Below, piece by piece: positions 32,480 to 43,735 of a DNA stretch of 64,000 nt. The stretch is from Pseudocercospora fijiensis CIRAD86 (taxonomy: Eukaryota > Ascomycota > Dothideomycetes > Mycosphaerellales > Mycosphaerellaceae). Both the position numbers and the translations under genes were made by a program. Location: contig NW_006921533.1 of assembly GCF_000340215.1 (NCBI RefSeq), positions 63,616 to 127,615 of the forward strand, read 5' to 3'. How positions within the stretch are numbered: position 1 is the first letter of the stretch; each line of letters starts with the position of its first letter. Under the pieces are notes generated by a model. The model ran no database searches. It was not told where the DNA came from and worked only from the letters and a program-made list of their open reading frames with translations.

Positions 32480-35400
32480 AATATATACTAAAAACACTTT
32501 CCTATAGCATTTTAGTTTAACTACTTTATAATAATCGAATAAGCTCTAGCGAAAGCGAATATTACGAATTAGCGGAATCTTCGGAATCTAATAACCTACC
32601 GGACCCTATTAACGAAGAAATTAGGCGACGACTAGTTATTATAAGCGCTATCGAACTAGGGGCTATCGAGCCTTCTACGCCCGAGGCTCTCTATAATGTC
32701 GTTATAAAGATAATTTAAGGGCAAACTAACCTTCTCTATTAGAATAGGCGTCGCCCGCTAGAGCTAGGAAGCAGTAAGAACCCTTTGTTCGAAGGGTGGA
32801 ACGCTACGGCGTACGTAGAACGCTTTAAAGACAACTTAGCCGAGTACGGACTCGAAGAGGAGTCGGACTAGTACAAGGTCCGGTCCCTTACGAGGACTAC
32901 TATTACTAAGCTTTACCGAACCCTTAGAACCCTAGTTAGCTACCTAGAAAAGGACGATAAGTCTAATACCGACTAGGAGGTCTTTAAGTAGGCCTTTATA
33001 AGGGAGTATCGGGATCGCGATAGCCGTTATATTAAAGGCAGTCGTACGTAGCTTAAGAACCTCTATATAGAGAGGCGTACCGAAGATAACGATCTAAAGG
33101 AGTACGTCCGCGAGTTTATTAAGTTAGCGGACGGCATCGACTAGCAGGACCTCGAGAATTCTTAGAGAACGAGGCTACTCCTTAAAGGGTTGCCGTAGTC
33201 TACGGCTAAGCGTATCTTCTGTCGCTATAAGCTTAGCGAAGCCAATCCCAAGACCTTTAGGAAGTATAAAGAGGTCCTAGAGGCTGTTAAGGACGACATT
33301 AATAGCTCCGCTAACGCAAAGAAGTTCATTTACGGCGAGGACCGGAATAACCTAGCCTAGGTAAGGAACGATACCTCGGGAACTAGAGGGCCTAAGTTTC
33401 TTCCTAAATCGCAAAGTAGTCCTAGTACCGTAACTCCTACTATTACAAAGCACTCTTAGGACGTTGCGGACTTAGCTAAATCCCTAGCCTAGCTTAACCT
33501 TAATACAAAAGCACTATAGCGAGTTAGGGAGGTCCTTAATACTAGCATACTAAAGGATATACTACTAGTCTACTAGGTCTCCGATCCTAACTACCCTAAG
33601 GCCCCTTTAGTTAACGTCTACGCTATACGGAAGATCTATTCTAACTTAGATAGCAAGTACTAGATATACGGCGGTTTTAAATATATTTAATTAGACTACC
33701 CTATCTAGAAGGAGCTTCTTAAGAGGAAGCTCGTTATATAAGTAAATAGTCGGTTCTACTATACCGACACCGGCGACAAGATTGACTTCGAGTAGGATCG
33801 TAGAGCTCCGAAGCTACCTTAACTTAGGAGTCTTCTAGAGAAGAAGTATAGTAGCAAGATCGAGTTTAAGGACACTAGAAACAGTACCCTCGCTGCTATT
33901 ACTAAACGAGAAACTTAGAAGGTTAGGGCAAAATAGGTTAAGGAGCGGAGTAGTAATAGTACTACTAAGCCTATTAAAGTCAACTTTGTGTCTTAGGACC
34001 CGGACGTAGTTACTAATGTTTACGCGGTTACTAAGAATAGTGTAGATGTCTACGCTACTATAAGGTCCTAAACCTAGTCCTAGGGCAAGGGCAAGAGCCC
34101 GTAGAACCCTACCCGCCCTAGTGCGGTAGCCCCTACTAAGATACTTAAGAAGCAGGCAGCTAACAAGGCTAAGAAATAGCGAGAATTAGTCGCTAAGACT
34201 AAAACACTCTAGATAGCTAAAGACCGTGCAACCCGAGCTAGTATAGCTACTCCGGAGGTACTAGAAACTCTAGATATCGATATAGAGGATGCTACTACCG
34301 ACCTTAGTAGTACCCTAGGCCTAGCTAACCCGCCGGCCTATAAACGAAAGTTAGCCGACTTAAAGAGCTTTCGCTTTAATAGGTATATAAAGAAGTATAG
34401 CGCCGGGCCGACTAACTCTTACGATATAAAGGCAAATGCTCTCTTCTAGGCTTTATAGTTCCTAGACCTTAAGTCTAACGTGTCTATAGGAGAGCTTCTA
34501 GTATACGGTTTGCCTACTAACCTATTCTAGAGCCGGATTCCTAACGATACTACCTTTATAAAAGACCTTGCAGCCCTCTAACGTAAATAGGGGCGAGAGG
34601 ACTATATCGACGTCTCTTCCCTATAGTTCCTTTCTAAATTTTTAGGGGCCTAGGAGTTAGTAGAAGGCGAATTAGTAACCTACGAGAGCTAGGAGACTAT
34701 CGATAATACTAACGAAGAGGGGATTAAGGAGATAGGCCGAGGGGATAATAATAATACCGACTCTGCTTCGGTTTTAGTTTCTATTAAGGCTGTCCGATTT
34801 ACTAGCTAACAAATCGGTCGAGTAGGACCTCCTCGATCTAAGGAACTTTACTCTATCCCTAATAATATAGACCTTTCCGTAGTTACCCGTTCCTTTGCCG
34901 TCGTTCCCGCTATCTATATTTAAGTTACTATCGGAAGCTATAGTTAGTAGTTGCTAGCAATGCTTAATAATAGTTTAGAGTTACTTATTATAAGTAAGCG
35001 CTAGGCTAAACAGCTCCGACTACTAATAAATAGAGATATTTCCCTTAGTATATAGGGAGTAAATAGGGAGGTTATACTAGTAGGTACCTACTATAATGTT
35101 ATAGTAGACGCTTTCGGTATATGCTTTTCCTTTACCTTCTAGATTGCCGCTAACCCGAATACGCTAATTATTCTAGGTCGACTATAGTCTCGTATAACCC
35201 GGGGTATCTAGCGCAACTGCGACGATAGCTCCTAGGAAGGAACTATCGCTAACTAGAAGGGCAACCGAGTCGTATTTACTAGTTATATCGGAAACACTAG
35301 CTATAAGTCCTACGAGGATATCCTTACTGCTTCTAAGCGCTCTTCGGGAAACGCTATAGCGCGGTTATAAGACCGGCAATCTACGCTATAAGTTAATATA

Positions 35401-35616
35401 GCTTAAATAGGTTATATCTAGAGGTGCGCCGCTCCGTACGATAAGGCTAGTTTCTAGGCTCTATACTAAGGAGACGAATACTCGAAGCGATAGCGAGTAT
35501 AATAGTGCAACGACTACCTAGTATACGAATCTCGGTAATAATACTATCGTAGGCATCGCCGCCGGAAGCGGATCTACCCGAGCCCGAATCCGAACTAACT
35601 AATTAGAGCGCCGATC
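32480..35616 (+). pseudogene. Gypsy-D gag with protease
   Basis: Single plus frame from about 32480 to just before the palindrome at 35617. N-terminal Ser/Glu-rich part (ISSSESEYYELAESSE), capsid core (YVERFKDNLAEYGLEEESD, then RTEDNDLKEYVREFIKLADG), a zinc knuckle at about 33655-33700 (KY*IYGGFKYI*LDYP; the second copy keeps more Cys: KC*ICGGFKYI*LDCP). A long linker follows, then a retropepsin-like region near 34950-35000 where the expected Asp reads Asn (LLAILNNSLELLIIS; TTGA to TTAA change), and LIILGRL. The start codon is uncertain, probably ATG turned ATA. Confidence 0.82.
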
Positions 35617-35641
35617 TAATACTACCCCGGGGGTATTATTA
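35617..35641. repeat. palindrome copy 2 of Gypsy-D, between gag-PR and pol
   Basis: TAATACT, core ACCCCGGGGGT, ATTATTA. It sits exactly where the reading frame changes. Confidence 0.88.
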
Positions 35642-38600
35642 GGAATCTAACGTTTTCGCCGGAATTATAAATTAGGATTACTAGCTATATATCTACCGAC
35701 TTAAGGAGACTTCCGATAAAGTTTACGCGCTATTCTATTACGCTAATCTCCGGGCCTAACGTTAAAGAGAGAGGGCTCGGATATTACGAGCGGTTAGTAT
35801 ATATACCCTATATAAGAGGGTAGCTAACAAGATTAAGCCCGTAAAAGGTAGCGTATATATAACCGATAGGTCTAATCCTAGCGGAAATCCTAACTAGCGA
35901 TAAAAGTGCCTTAACCGCGAAGCGATATTAATACCTAGGGATAGTCTATACGACTAGAGGTATATTACTAAAAAGTTCTCCGCTATTCCTAGGGGATCGA
36001 GGCTAACGCTAGAGAGACTAGCGAATATTAAACCTAGCATCGAGCTTTCGGATCTTGAACTGGATTTACTATACGAGCTTCTATACAACCGCGAAGCCGT
36101 ATTAGTATATAACTTTACGTATCTAGGTAGGATTAACCCGGAGGTTGCCCCTCTATAGAGGATCCGAACGATCGAGTATAAGCCTTAGGCTCGCCTAGGG
36201 TTCAAGCTAAACCTAAGCCTAAGAGGTGTAGTTAAGGATATAATACGGCAGCGTATAAAGGCTAGTACCTTAGAGCCTTCCTATACCTTATATCGCAACC
36301 TATACTTCCTAGTTTAGAAGAAGACAGCTCCTAGGGAACTAAAGAAGTATCGTCTAATTAACGCTATATAAAAGTTTAACGCAGTTACAATTAGAGATAC
36401 TAACCTCCCTCCGGAGACTAATAGGTTCTCGGAAGCTTTTGCTAACTATATTATAGCCTTACTAGTTAATGTTTTCTCGGGCTACGACTAGATCCCTCTC
36501 TATCCTAATAGCCGCGACCTTACTAGTTTCGAGACACCTCTTAGGCTATATAGACAAACTACCCTTCTATAAGGGGCAACTAACTCCGTAGCCTAGTTCG
36601 TTCGCATTATAAACTAAGTCCTCGCGGCCTATATCTCCTATATAGCGATGCCTTTCCTTAACGATATCGGTATTAAGGGCCCTAAAACTAGGTACGATAA
36701 TAAAGAAGTAGAGCCTAGTATCCGTAGGTTCTTTCTCGAATATATTTAGAACCTCGATAGTATCCTCTGCGACCTAGAGCGAGCTAACCTAATAGTGTAT
36801 AGGGAGAAGCTTTAGCTCCTATATAAACGAATAAACATTGTCGGGTTTATAACTAATAAGAACGGCCGCTATCCTAACAATATACGGGTCCTAAAGATTG
36901 TGTCCTAGCCCGACCCTACCTATTAGAAAGATGTCCGGATCTAGCTTAGAGTAGTCTCCTACTTCCGTATCTAGGTCGAAAACTTTACGTTAGTATATAA
37001 GCCTCTATACGCCTTACTTAAGAAGGATATAGAGTTTGAATAGACCTCCGTTTACTAAGCCGCTAAGGATAAGGTTACTAAGGCACTTATTAGCGCGCCT
37101 ACGCTTACCTCTATTAACTACTCGGAAGGCGTAGGTCTGCTAATTATTGCTATCGACTCGAGCGGGGAAGGCTACGGCGAGATACTAATGCAGTATAATC
37201 GTAAGGAGCCCTCCTTACGTTACCCTATCCGGTACGAGTCCGGTCTATAGAAACCTATCGAGGCCCGATACGATACTAGTAAGCGAGAGTGCCTTAGTAT
37301 CTATAAGGCTCTTAAGAAGTTCCGACCTTAGCTCTTTAAAGTGTTCTTTTGCCTAGAAGTCGACGCTTAGACGCTAGTCTATTAACTTAACCGTATAGCC
37401 TCCGACCTATCTAACTCTACGATAGCTCGGTAGGTTACCTAGATCTATTTGTTTAATTTCGACGTCTTCTATATTCCTAGTAAGAAGTATACTAGACCGG
37501 ATAGCCTTTCTAGAAGGCCTACTATAGAAGAGGATATCGCCGAGATAATAGAAGAAGAGGATATCGACGCGGTTATTAACCGTACCTTCTTTACTACTTT
37601 CTATATTAATGCTATACCGGTAATTACTAGGCCTACTACCGACGACTAACCTAGTAACTAGCCTAACGAAGACCCTGCTACTAACGACGAGGGCTAGGAT
37701 AATACTAAGGCGGGCGAACTAGGTAGGGATAATATCCTTAATAGGGTCTACTCCGACGACTCCTATAATATCGCCTACTTCCTTACCTATACGAAGAGAG
37801 CTCCTAGTCTATTAAAGAGTTAATACCGTTGTATTATTCGCTATTCTCGGAGGTTCCTTATTAAGGATCGCATCCTTTAGCGATAGGCTATAGTTAATAT
37901 ACCGCTCTAGCGTATTATTAACGATCTAGTAGCCCGATAAGAAATCCTTCGTTCCGTTTACGATAAGCTCGGCTACCGGGCGGCGGAGGGCACCTTCGAT
38001 ATCCTTCGTCGACGCTACTAGTAGGACGGCGTATAGGCTAACGTCTCCCGCTACTATAAGAGCTATCCTAAGTGTAACTTTAGGAACAGCTACCGACGTC
38101 TAGGGGAGCTACGTATCCCTACTACCTAGTTAGTTAGGGAGCGGTAGTATAGCGATAGGGTCTATCTTAGCCGCAATAACAGCCTATATATTATTCGAGA
38201 GAGTCTTTCTCGATAGCCGGAGGCCTATTATTTCTATAAAGGTTGCGGTACTATCAATGCCCGTAATATAGCTACCTTCCTATTTAAGGATCTGTTTTGC
38301 CGCTAGGGAACACCTTACGAGGTTATCTTAGACAACGCTACGAACAATATAGCTAAGGAGGTTTAAGCGCTACTTATTTCGTACGGGGCTAAGAACGTTC
38401 GCATCTCCCTATACTATCCCTAGTCGAATACTATTATTAAGCGCGGCTATCGGTCGTTAATTAATGCCCTGTCTAAGATAACTAATAGTAGCGACAGGTC
38501 CGTTCCTATCTCTACCCGCGTTCTAGCCCTTCTCTAGGCAGATCGAACTACTATTGTCGATACGACTAGACTTACGCTAGTAGAGCTTATAATTAGAAGG

Positions 38601-39359
38601 GACGCCGTTCTTCCGATTAAGTTGTCCTACTATACGTATAGCATTTACGACTAGGGGTCTGTTCGTACTAGAGTAGATCTCCTTACCCTACGCGCTAAGG
38701 CTCTTAAGGATATAACTACTACTTCTTAGGAGGGACTTGCTCGATAACGTCGCCTTCGTAAGGAGGCTAAGTAGTATTTTAACGACTATAATGCTATTAA
38801 CTAGGAGCCTCTAAAGGTTAGCGATATAGTCCTTCTATACCGGTCCGAACTAGAGTATAGTAACTCCTATAAGTTAGCCTTTAAGTAGAAGGGTCCTTAT
38901 AGAGTAAAGGAGGTCCTTTACTCGGGTTCCGTATACCTTCTTTAGGAGCTAGATAGTGCTACCTTAAAGCACTCTTACCCTCGGGCTAATCTAAAGAAGA
39001 TCGTTAAGTTACGCGAACCTGCCTGCTCTCCGCCGACTAAAGAGGAGGTTAGTGCCTCTACAGACCCTCTACCGTCCTTAGATGCCTATCGGGAGGAGGA
39101 TCCTACCGCTATTCTAGATCCTATTCTACCTAAGAACTATGCCTATCCCTAGATTCGTCTTAGTAAGCTATTAGGAATAACTTAAGAATAAAGGGAGGGT
39201 TATATACGGATTAACTATATATAGAGCGTTTCCGATATTAATTCCGATTCTAATAGTAAACTAGACTTCTAGCTATCTAACTCTAACTCCGAGGAACCTA
39301 ACTAGTCTAGCGATAAAGACCGCCTAGAATTATAGCTAGACGACCCCGAGACTAAATAA
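35640..39359 (+). pseudogene. Gypsy-D pol: RT, RNase H, integrase
   Basis: Frame minus one relative to gag-PR, about 1240 codons to TAA at 39357-39359. RT: SIELSDLELDLLYELLYNRE, NVFSGYD*IPLYPNSRDL (Asp of motif A now Asn), AIPFLNDIGIKGPKTRYD at about 36648-36690 (LDD now LND), VVSYFRI. RNase H: LLIIAIDSSGEGYGEIL (about 37138) to RPDSLSRRP (37495-37525). Integrase: ESLSR*PEAYYF (38199-38235) and VILDNATNNIAKEV (38318-38360). A C-terminal acidic extension has SDINSDSNSKLDF. The second copy has an in-frame 3-base deletion near the end, which supports the stop. No chromodomain seen. Confidence 0.88.
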
Positions 39360-39622
39360 TCGCATATCCTTTCCTACCTCTACTACGTTACTTTCCTTAC
39401 TACGTTACTTTCCTTGCCTCTATTAACTATTCTCCGCGCTGTTAATATAGTACCGCCCTATAGCTTTAGTCCTTACTGCCTATTCCTACTAATGTTAATG
39501 CTCTCGGTTATTACCCTCTTTTACTTTTACCTTGTTAGTTGTTTTGCTCTTTTGCCTTCGATTAATATTGCTATAGCTTTACTCTTTTTGTTTTTCCTTA
39601 GAAAGAACTATACGAGGCATAA

Positions 39623-39657
39623 CTTCCGAATAATACCCCGGGGGTAGTATTCGGAAG
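39623..39657. repeat. palindrome copy 3 of Gypsy-D, extended arms, after pol
   Basis: 35-base near-perfect inverted repeat: arms CTTCCGAATAATACCCC and GGGGTAGTATTCGGAAG around one G. The second copy keeps it at 60611-60643. Confidence 0.88.
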
Positions 39658-40058
39658 CTAGCCGAACCTAACCTCCCGCCCTTCTAGGACTACTTCCCTC
39701 TAGTTTCCTAGTCTCTAGCAACCGCCCTTAGGTAGTAACGATAATAAGATACTCCGCTAGAGAAGATTGTTCCTACCCTAATTAGTATTAGTTACATAGG
39801 ACACTAAGAAAGGGAGGATCCCTCTCCCTTCCTAGCTCTTAGATAGACGTAGCAACCTAGGCCTATAGCCTCTAAGGATAGGGACCTTAGGCCGCTAAGC
39901 TTAGTATTTAGAAGAAACAAGAACGCACGGGCTACGTTTACATGCCTGCTACTATAAAAGGTAATACTACATCTATAACGACAGTGCTATAGGCTAATAT
40001 AAGCTACGCTAGGCCTAGGCGATTTGCTCCTAGTTGCCGAGTATCTCTAGAGAAAAGC

Positions 40059-40083
40059 TAATACTACCCCGGGGGTGTTATTA
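40059..40083. repeat. palindrome copy 4 of Gypsy-D, upstream of ORF3
   Basis: TAATACT, core ACCCCGGGGGT, GTTATTA, 425 bases before the ORF3 start. Second copy at 61044-61068. Confidence 0.88.
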
Positions 40084-40508
40084 GTCCCGCTAGCCTTACT
40101 ACTATAGATTACTACTAGGTACTCGAACTAACTAGTTACATTTCGAGTACGCGGGAATCTACGAAAGCTAGAGGTTAATAGAGGCGCGTAGTCGCTACTA
40201 GCAATTAGCTAGATCGATTGTTAAACTTTAGCCTACCCTACTAATAAAGGAGTCTCGTATACAGCTTTACTTTTTAGGGTCTATATATAGTCGTTATCCG
40301 TTGGCTTTACCGGAACATACGGGATACGCTACCTTCGTACCCTATTAAGGGCGAGCTTTCTAAGCTCTTTCTTCTACTCGAATACTAACTAACTTACTAC
40401 CGCCTACCCCCTCCCCCTCGTTCTATCTAAATCCTTTAATTATTATTAATAAGCTACGAACGTTTTTGCAAACTCGTTACTAACTCCTTTCTACTCCAGT
40501 CGACTAAG

Positions 40509-43259
40509 ATGTCTTCTAGCGCCCTAAATCCGCTAGGCGCTAGCAGTAGCAGCAACCTACTAGCCCTAAACCTAGGCGTACTAGTCCCGATCGAAGCCCC
40601 CTCCGATAGCGCCTTAGCTGCTATAACTAGCCTCGAGTACTGCTTCTAGATCGTTACCGCCCTTAAAGACCCTTAAGAGAAAATCTAGAACGCTCGCACC
40701 CTACTACGCGTTATTAATAGGAATATTAAGAAGGCTGCTATCTTAGTTGCGTATAGTATAAACAACTTGCGTTAGTCTATCGGTAAGCGTATCTTTAAGC
40801 GCGAGGTCCTTAACGATATAGATATCGAACAAGCCTTTCCTATCGTCTATAGCCTCGAGACTACCGGTACCTAGATTCGTTTGCGCTTTAAGACCCTCGA
40901 CTAGGCCTTCGAACATTAGGGAGGACTAAGTAGTCTTCCTAAGAGCCTTATTAACTTCGCCTACGGTAGATAAGAGCGTACTAAGTAGGTTTCTTCGTTC
41001 GTTAATAAGTATAAGGTCCGTCGTTAAGGCGCCGAGCATCTTTCCCGCACTATAATCTATCGTATGTCTACCGCTAGTAAGAAGGTAGGTAAATAGTTGC
41101 TTAACTTGTCCTTTACGCTTAACGACTTTACGACAGCCTACTAGAAGAAGCACTACGATGCGATTGTCTAGGTCGATCTTAACGTATAGACAACTAAGGA
41201 TCTACTAAAAGAGAAGGGCTATCGTATTAATAGTGTAGGCTTTATTATTAAAGGTTAGGAGGCGCCTATCGTTGATATTCTTAAATGCAAGGCTCTTCGC
41301 TTAGAAACGGAGGCCGATACGGCTACTAGTCTCGCGCTCGCTACGGAGATGTAGGCTAAGGATCGTCGCTCGACCCGTAACCGTAAGGTCCCTTAAGAAG
41401 TTTAAGACGAGCGCGCTAAGGCCGAAGTAGCGCGTAAGAAGGCATTGCATACTCGCTAGGCCCTCCGTAAGGCTACTAAGAAATACAGCGCTCCTTCTAG
41501 TACCGACTATAGTACTAACTATAGTACTAACTATAGTAACTCGGATATTAATATACTAGATATACTACTAGAAGATGTCTCCTCCGAAGGCTCCTTTAGC
41601 GAGCGTAGAAATAGAGGCCTCTCGCCGATCCTATTAACTAAGAATATTTGCGGTTCTTATAAGGGCGACTCTATCGCGCACCTTATTACCGACATCGATA
41701 TAGTTCCTAAAGCCGCAATAGGCGAAGCCCCTACCGCCCTCTCTATTTGTTAATAGCTCGACGACCTTAGCAAGCTAGGAGAAGAGCCGTTCTCTATATA
41801 TGCTAACTATATTAAGAAGGCCGCTAAGGTCTATAGTCTCTATACTAGTGCTAAGGCGAGTATCCTCGTCGGTCGCCTATTAAAGATTAGTTGCGAGGTT
41901 CCTAATTAAGACGCCTTCGCTGCCCTTAAGGCTAATTAGGCCTATACTAACTAGTTTCCTAGACGCCCTATTGCCGCCCCGATATCTCTAGGACTCTACG
42001 CGTTTAACCCTACTAGTACTGTTACTCGCGCCCTTACGCTAACGGATCGCTAGAGCAAGTTCGTTACCGGTATTCTTAGCTAAGGCACCTCCTTCGATCG
42101 CTTTCGCTAGACTAGCAATACTATCTTCCCTTAAGTCTTTAGTTAGTTATAAGAGCCTCGTAGAGTACATCTTCCTTTCCTTATCGACCTAATATAGGAA
42201 GAGTTTAAGATATACCTTTAGTATATACGTAATATGCCTAAGTCTAAGTAAGAAGGCCGCAATGCCCTTTAAACTTATAGTATAAGCAACTAAATCGTCC
42301 GCTAGTACCCTACCCTATAGCTCTTAGCTATCGCCCTTCGACCTAATTACGTATACGAGCTTATCTCCGTCCCTAAGCCTACTAAGTTCTTTAAGGTTGG
42401 CGGTACTTACGAAAACTGTCCTTCTAAGGAGTCTGCTCGTTTCGGACAAGATATAGTTAAGCTCGTAGCTAGCGAGGGTGCTAGTTACCTACGCATTAAG
42501 GTCTGTCTTATATCTAAGGATAAGACTAGCTACTCTACTATTGTCGAAGGTATATATTAGCCCGAGGTCTTTGCGAACTAGGTTAAGAAGCTTAAGGCTC
42601 GTAGCCTAGTCCTACTAAGCAAGATCGGCAAGCTTACTAATAAGTACCTTACCGACGACGACCTCGACTATATGTTCGATAGTTAGCCTAATAGTAAGGG
42701 GCGTAAGGCGGAGTGGATCCTTAACCCTCTAAAGGAGTGCGAGGTCTCTATTTAGATGCCGCACCTACTATATAGTAATCTAAAGACCGAGAGCAACCGT
42801 ATATTAATTAACCTAGGCTACTCTCGCGTTATTAATAGCACTAAGGTTAAGGGTTACGAGAACTTAATAGTCTCCTAGGTTGCTAAAGCGTACCGCAATC
42901 TAACCGCCCTCCCGGCCTCTAACTCCTTCGTGCTATTCGCTTTCCCTATAGCAATCTTAGTCGAAGGCCTCGGCTACATCTCCGACGCTCTAGTTAGTAG
43001 GATTCCTTAGTTAAGTTACGTTGTTTAGAACGAAGTTGAATAGATCCTCTAGCTTAATAACGAGGGACTTAAGGAATATCTATACAATTAGGAGAATGCT
43101 ACGACGGAAAAGGCTATTAACCTCCTCGTTAATTAAGCTTTCTACGAGGGACAGTACTTCGGTACTAACAGCTTTAACGTATACGGAGGAGATTTCGAGA
43201 GCCGACTAGCAGATAAGGTTATTGCTAGTAAGGATTACGGTGCATTAAAGCAGCAGTAA
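40509..43259 (+). pseudogene. Gypsy-D ORF3, large accessory protein of unknown function
   Basis: ATG at 40509 opens a frame of exactly 917 codons to TAA at 43257-43259, with stops only as TAG/TAA at likely Trp/Gln sites. Ser-rich start (MSSSALNPLGASSSSN), helical basic first third (NARTLLRVINRNIKKAAIL, FVNKYKVRR), a Lys/Arg/Ala-rich segment near codon 290-330 (ERAKAEVARKKALHTR), a short (N/D)YST repeat near codon 340, then a second half with LINLGYSRVINSTKVKGYEN and GGDFESRLADKVIASKDYGA. No signal peptide, membrane segment, env, protease, nuclease or zinc motif is seen, so it is not env-like. It is present at the same place in the second element and partly in 43736-45435. I do not recognise the family. 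Confidence 0.8.
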
Positions 43260-43318
43260 GTTAGCGTAGTAGATTGGATGCTTAGGAAGTTGTTTTTATA
43301 TGTTAATAGAATCTAGGA

Positions 43319-43343
43319 ACAATGCTATCCCGGGGGTGTTATT
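43319..43343. repeat. palindrome copy 5 of Gypsy-D, after ORF3
   Basis: Core ATCCCGGGGGT (one RIP-type C to T change) flanked by CAATGCT and GTTATTG, 60 bases past the ORF3 stop. Confidence 0.82.
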
Positions 43344-43437
43344 GCGGAGTCTCTAAAAGATAGCCTTAGCTAAGATGCCTAAGGTTACTATATAACTGTT
43401 TGTTTTAAGCGTACAATGTAAAGCGTGTCTAGTTAGA

Positions 43438-43455
43438 CACGAAGAAAGGGAGGGA
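43438..43455 (+). other. polypurine tract before Gypsy-D LTR2
   Basis: GAAGAAAGGGAGGGA directly before the LTR, the expected plus-strand priming site. Confidence 0.85.
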
Positions 43456-43735
43456 TATTAGCTAGTAACCGGCCCTACATACCTAGGCTGAGTTTTAAGC
43501 CTATATAAGAGGCCTCCTTCTACATTGTAGATAGAGCACCAACCTCGTATAGTACATTGTTTACGTTACACTTCTACAATACCTATATTGTAGGGCTCTA
43601 GTTATTAGCCTAAGCAACCGTCTTATTATCCTATTATGCTAAACATAGCTGCCTATATTGCTATAGGTTATGTTACCCTCGGTAGCCTATACTATTACTG
43701 CTAGTAGTAGTAGTAGTTTTGGTTTCCGTCCTTTA
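43456..43735 (+). repeat. Gypsy-D LTR2, variant type
   Basis: 280 bp. It differs from LTR1 and LTR3 by non-RIP changes too (CATTGTAGATAGAGCACC where they have GAGTAGACAGATTA-type sequence), while LTR4 shares part of its variant. It is directly joined at 43736 to internal ORF3 sequence. Confidence 0.92.

Larger units (their letters stand above)
39360..40508 (+). promoter_or_regulatory. Gypsy-D pol-ORF3 intergenic region with likely ORF3 promoter
   Basis: 1.15 kb without a convincing gene. It contains two palindromes (39623 and 40059). Closer to ORF3 are TATATATAG near 40280, a CT-rich tract (CTACCCCCTCCCCCTCGTTC region, about 40405-40425) and CTAACTAACTTACTACC, a layout typical of filamentous-fungal promoters. 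The hydrophobic frame at 39414-39647 is not kept in the second copy. This suggests ORF3 is transcribed separately from gag-pol. Confidence 0.55.

Noticed and set aside
39414..39647. Hydrophobic 77-codon open frame after Gypsy-D pol, env-like at first sight
   Set aside because: The frame is broken by small indels in the second copy; it is a T/C-rich non-coding tract.
40926..41153. Minus-strand 75-codon frame
   Set aside because: Antisense shadow of Gypsy-D ORF3.
43021..43209. Plus-strand 62-codon frame
   Set aside because: Out-of-frame shadow within ORF3.
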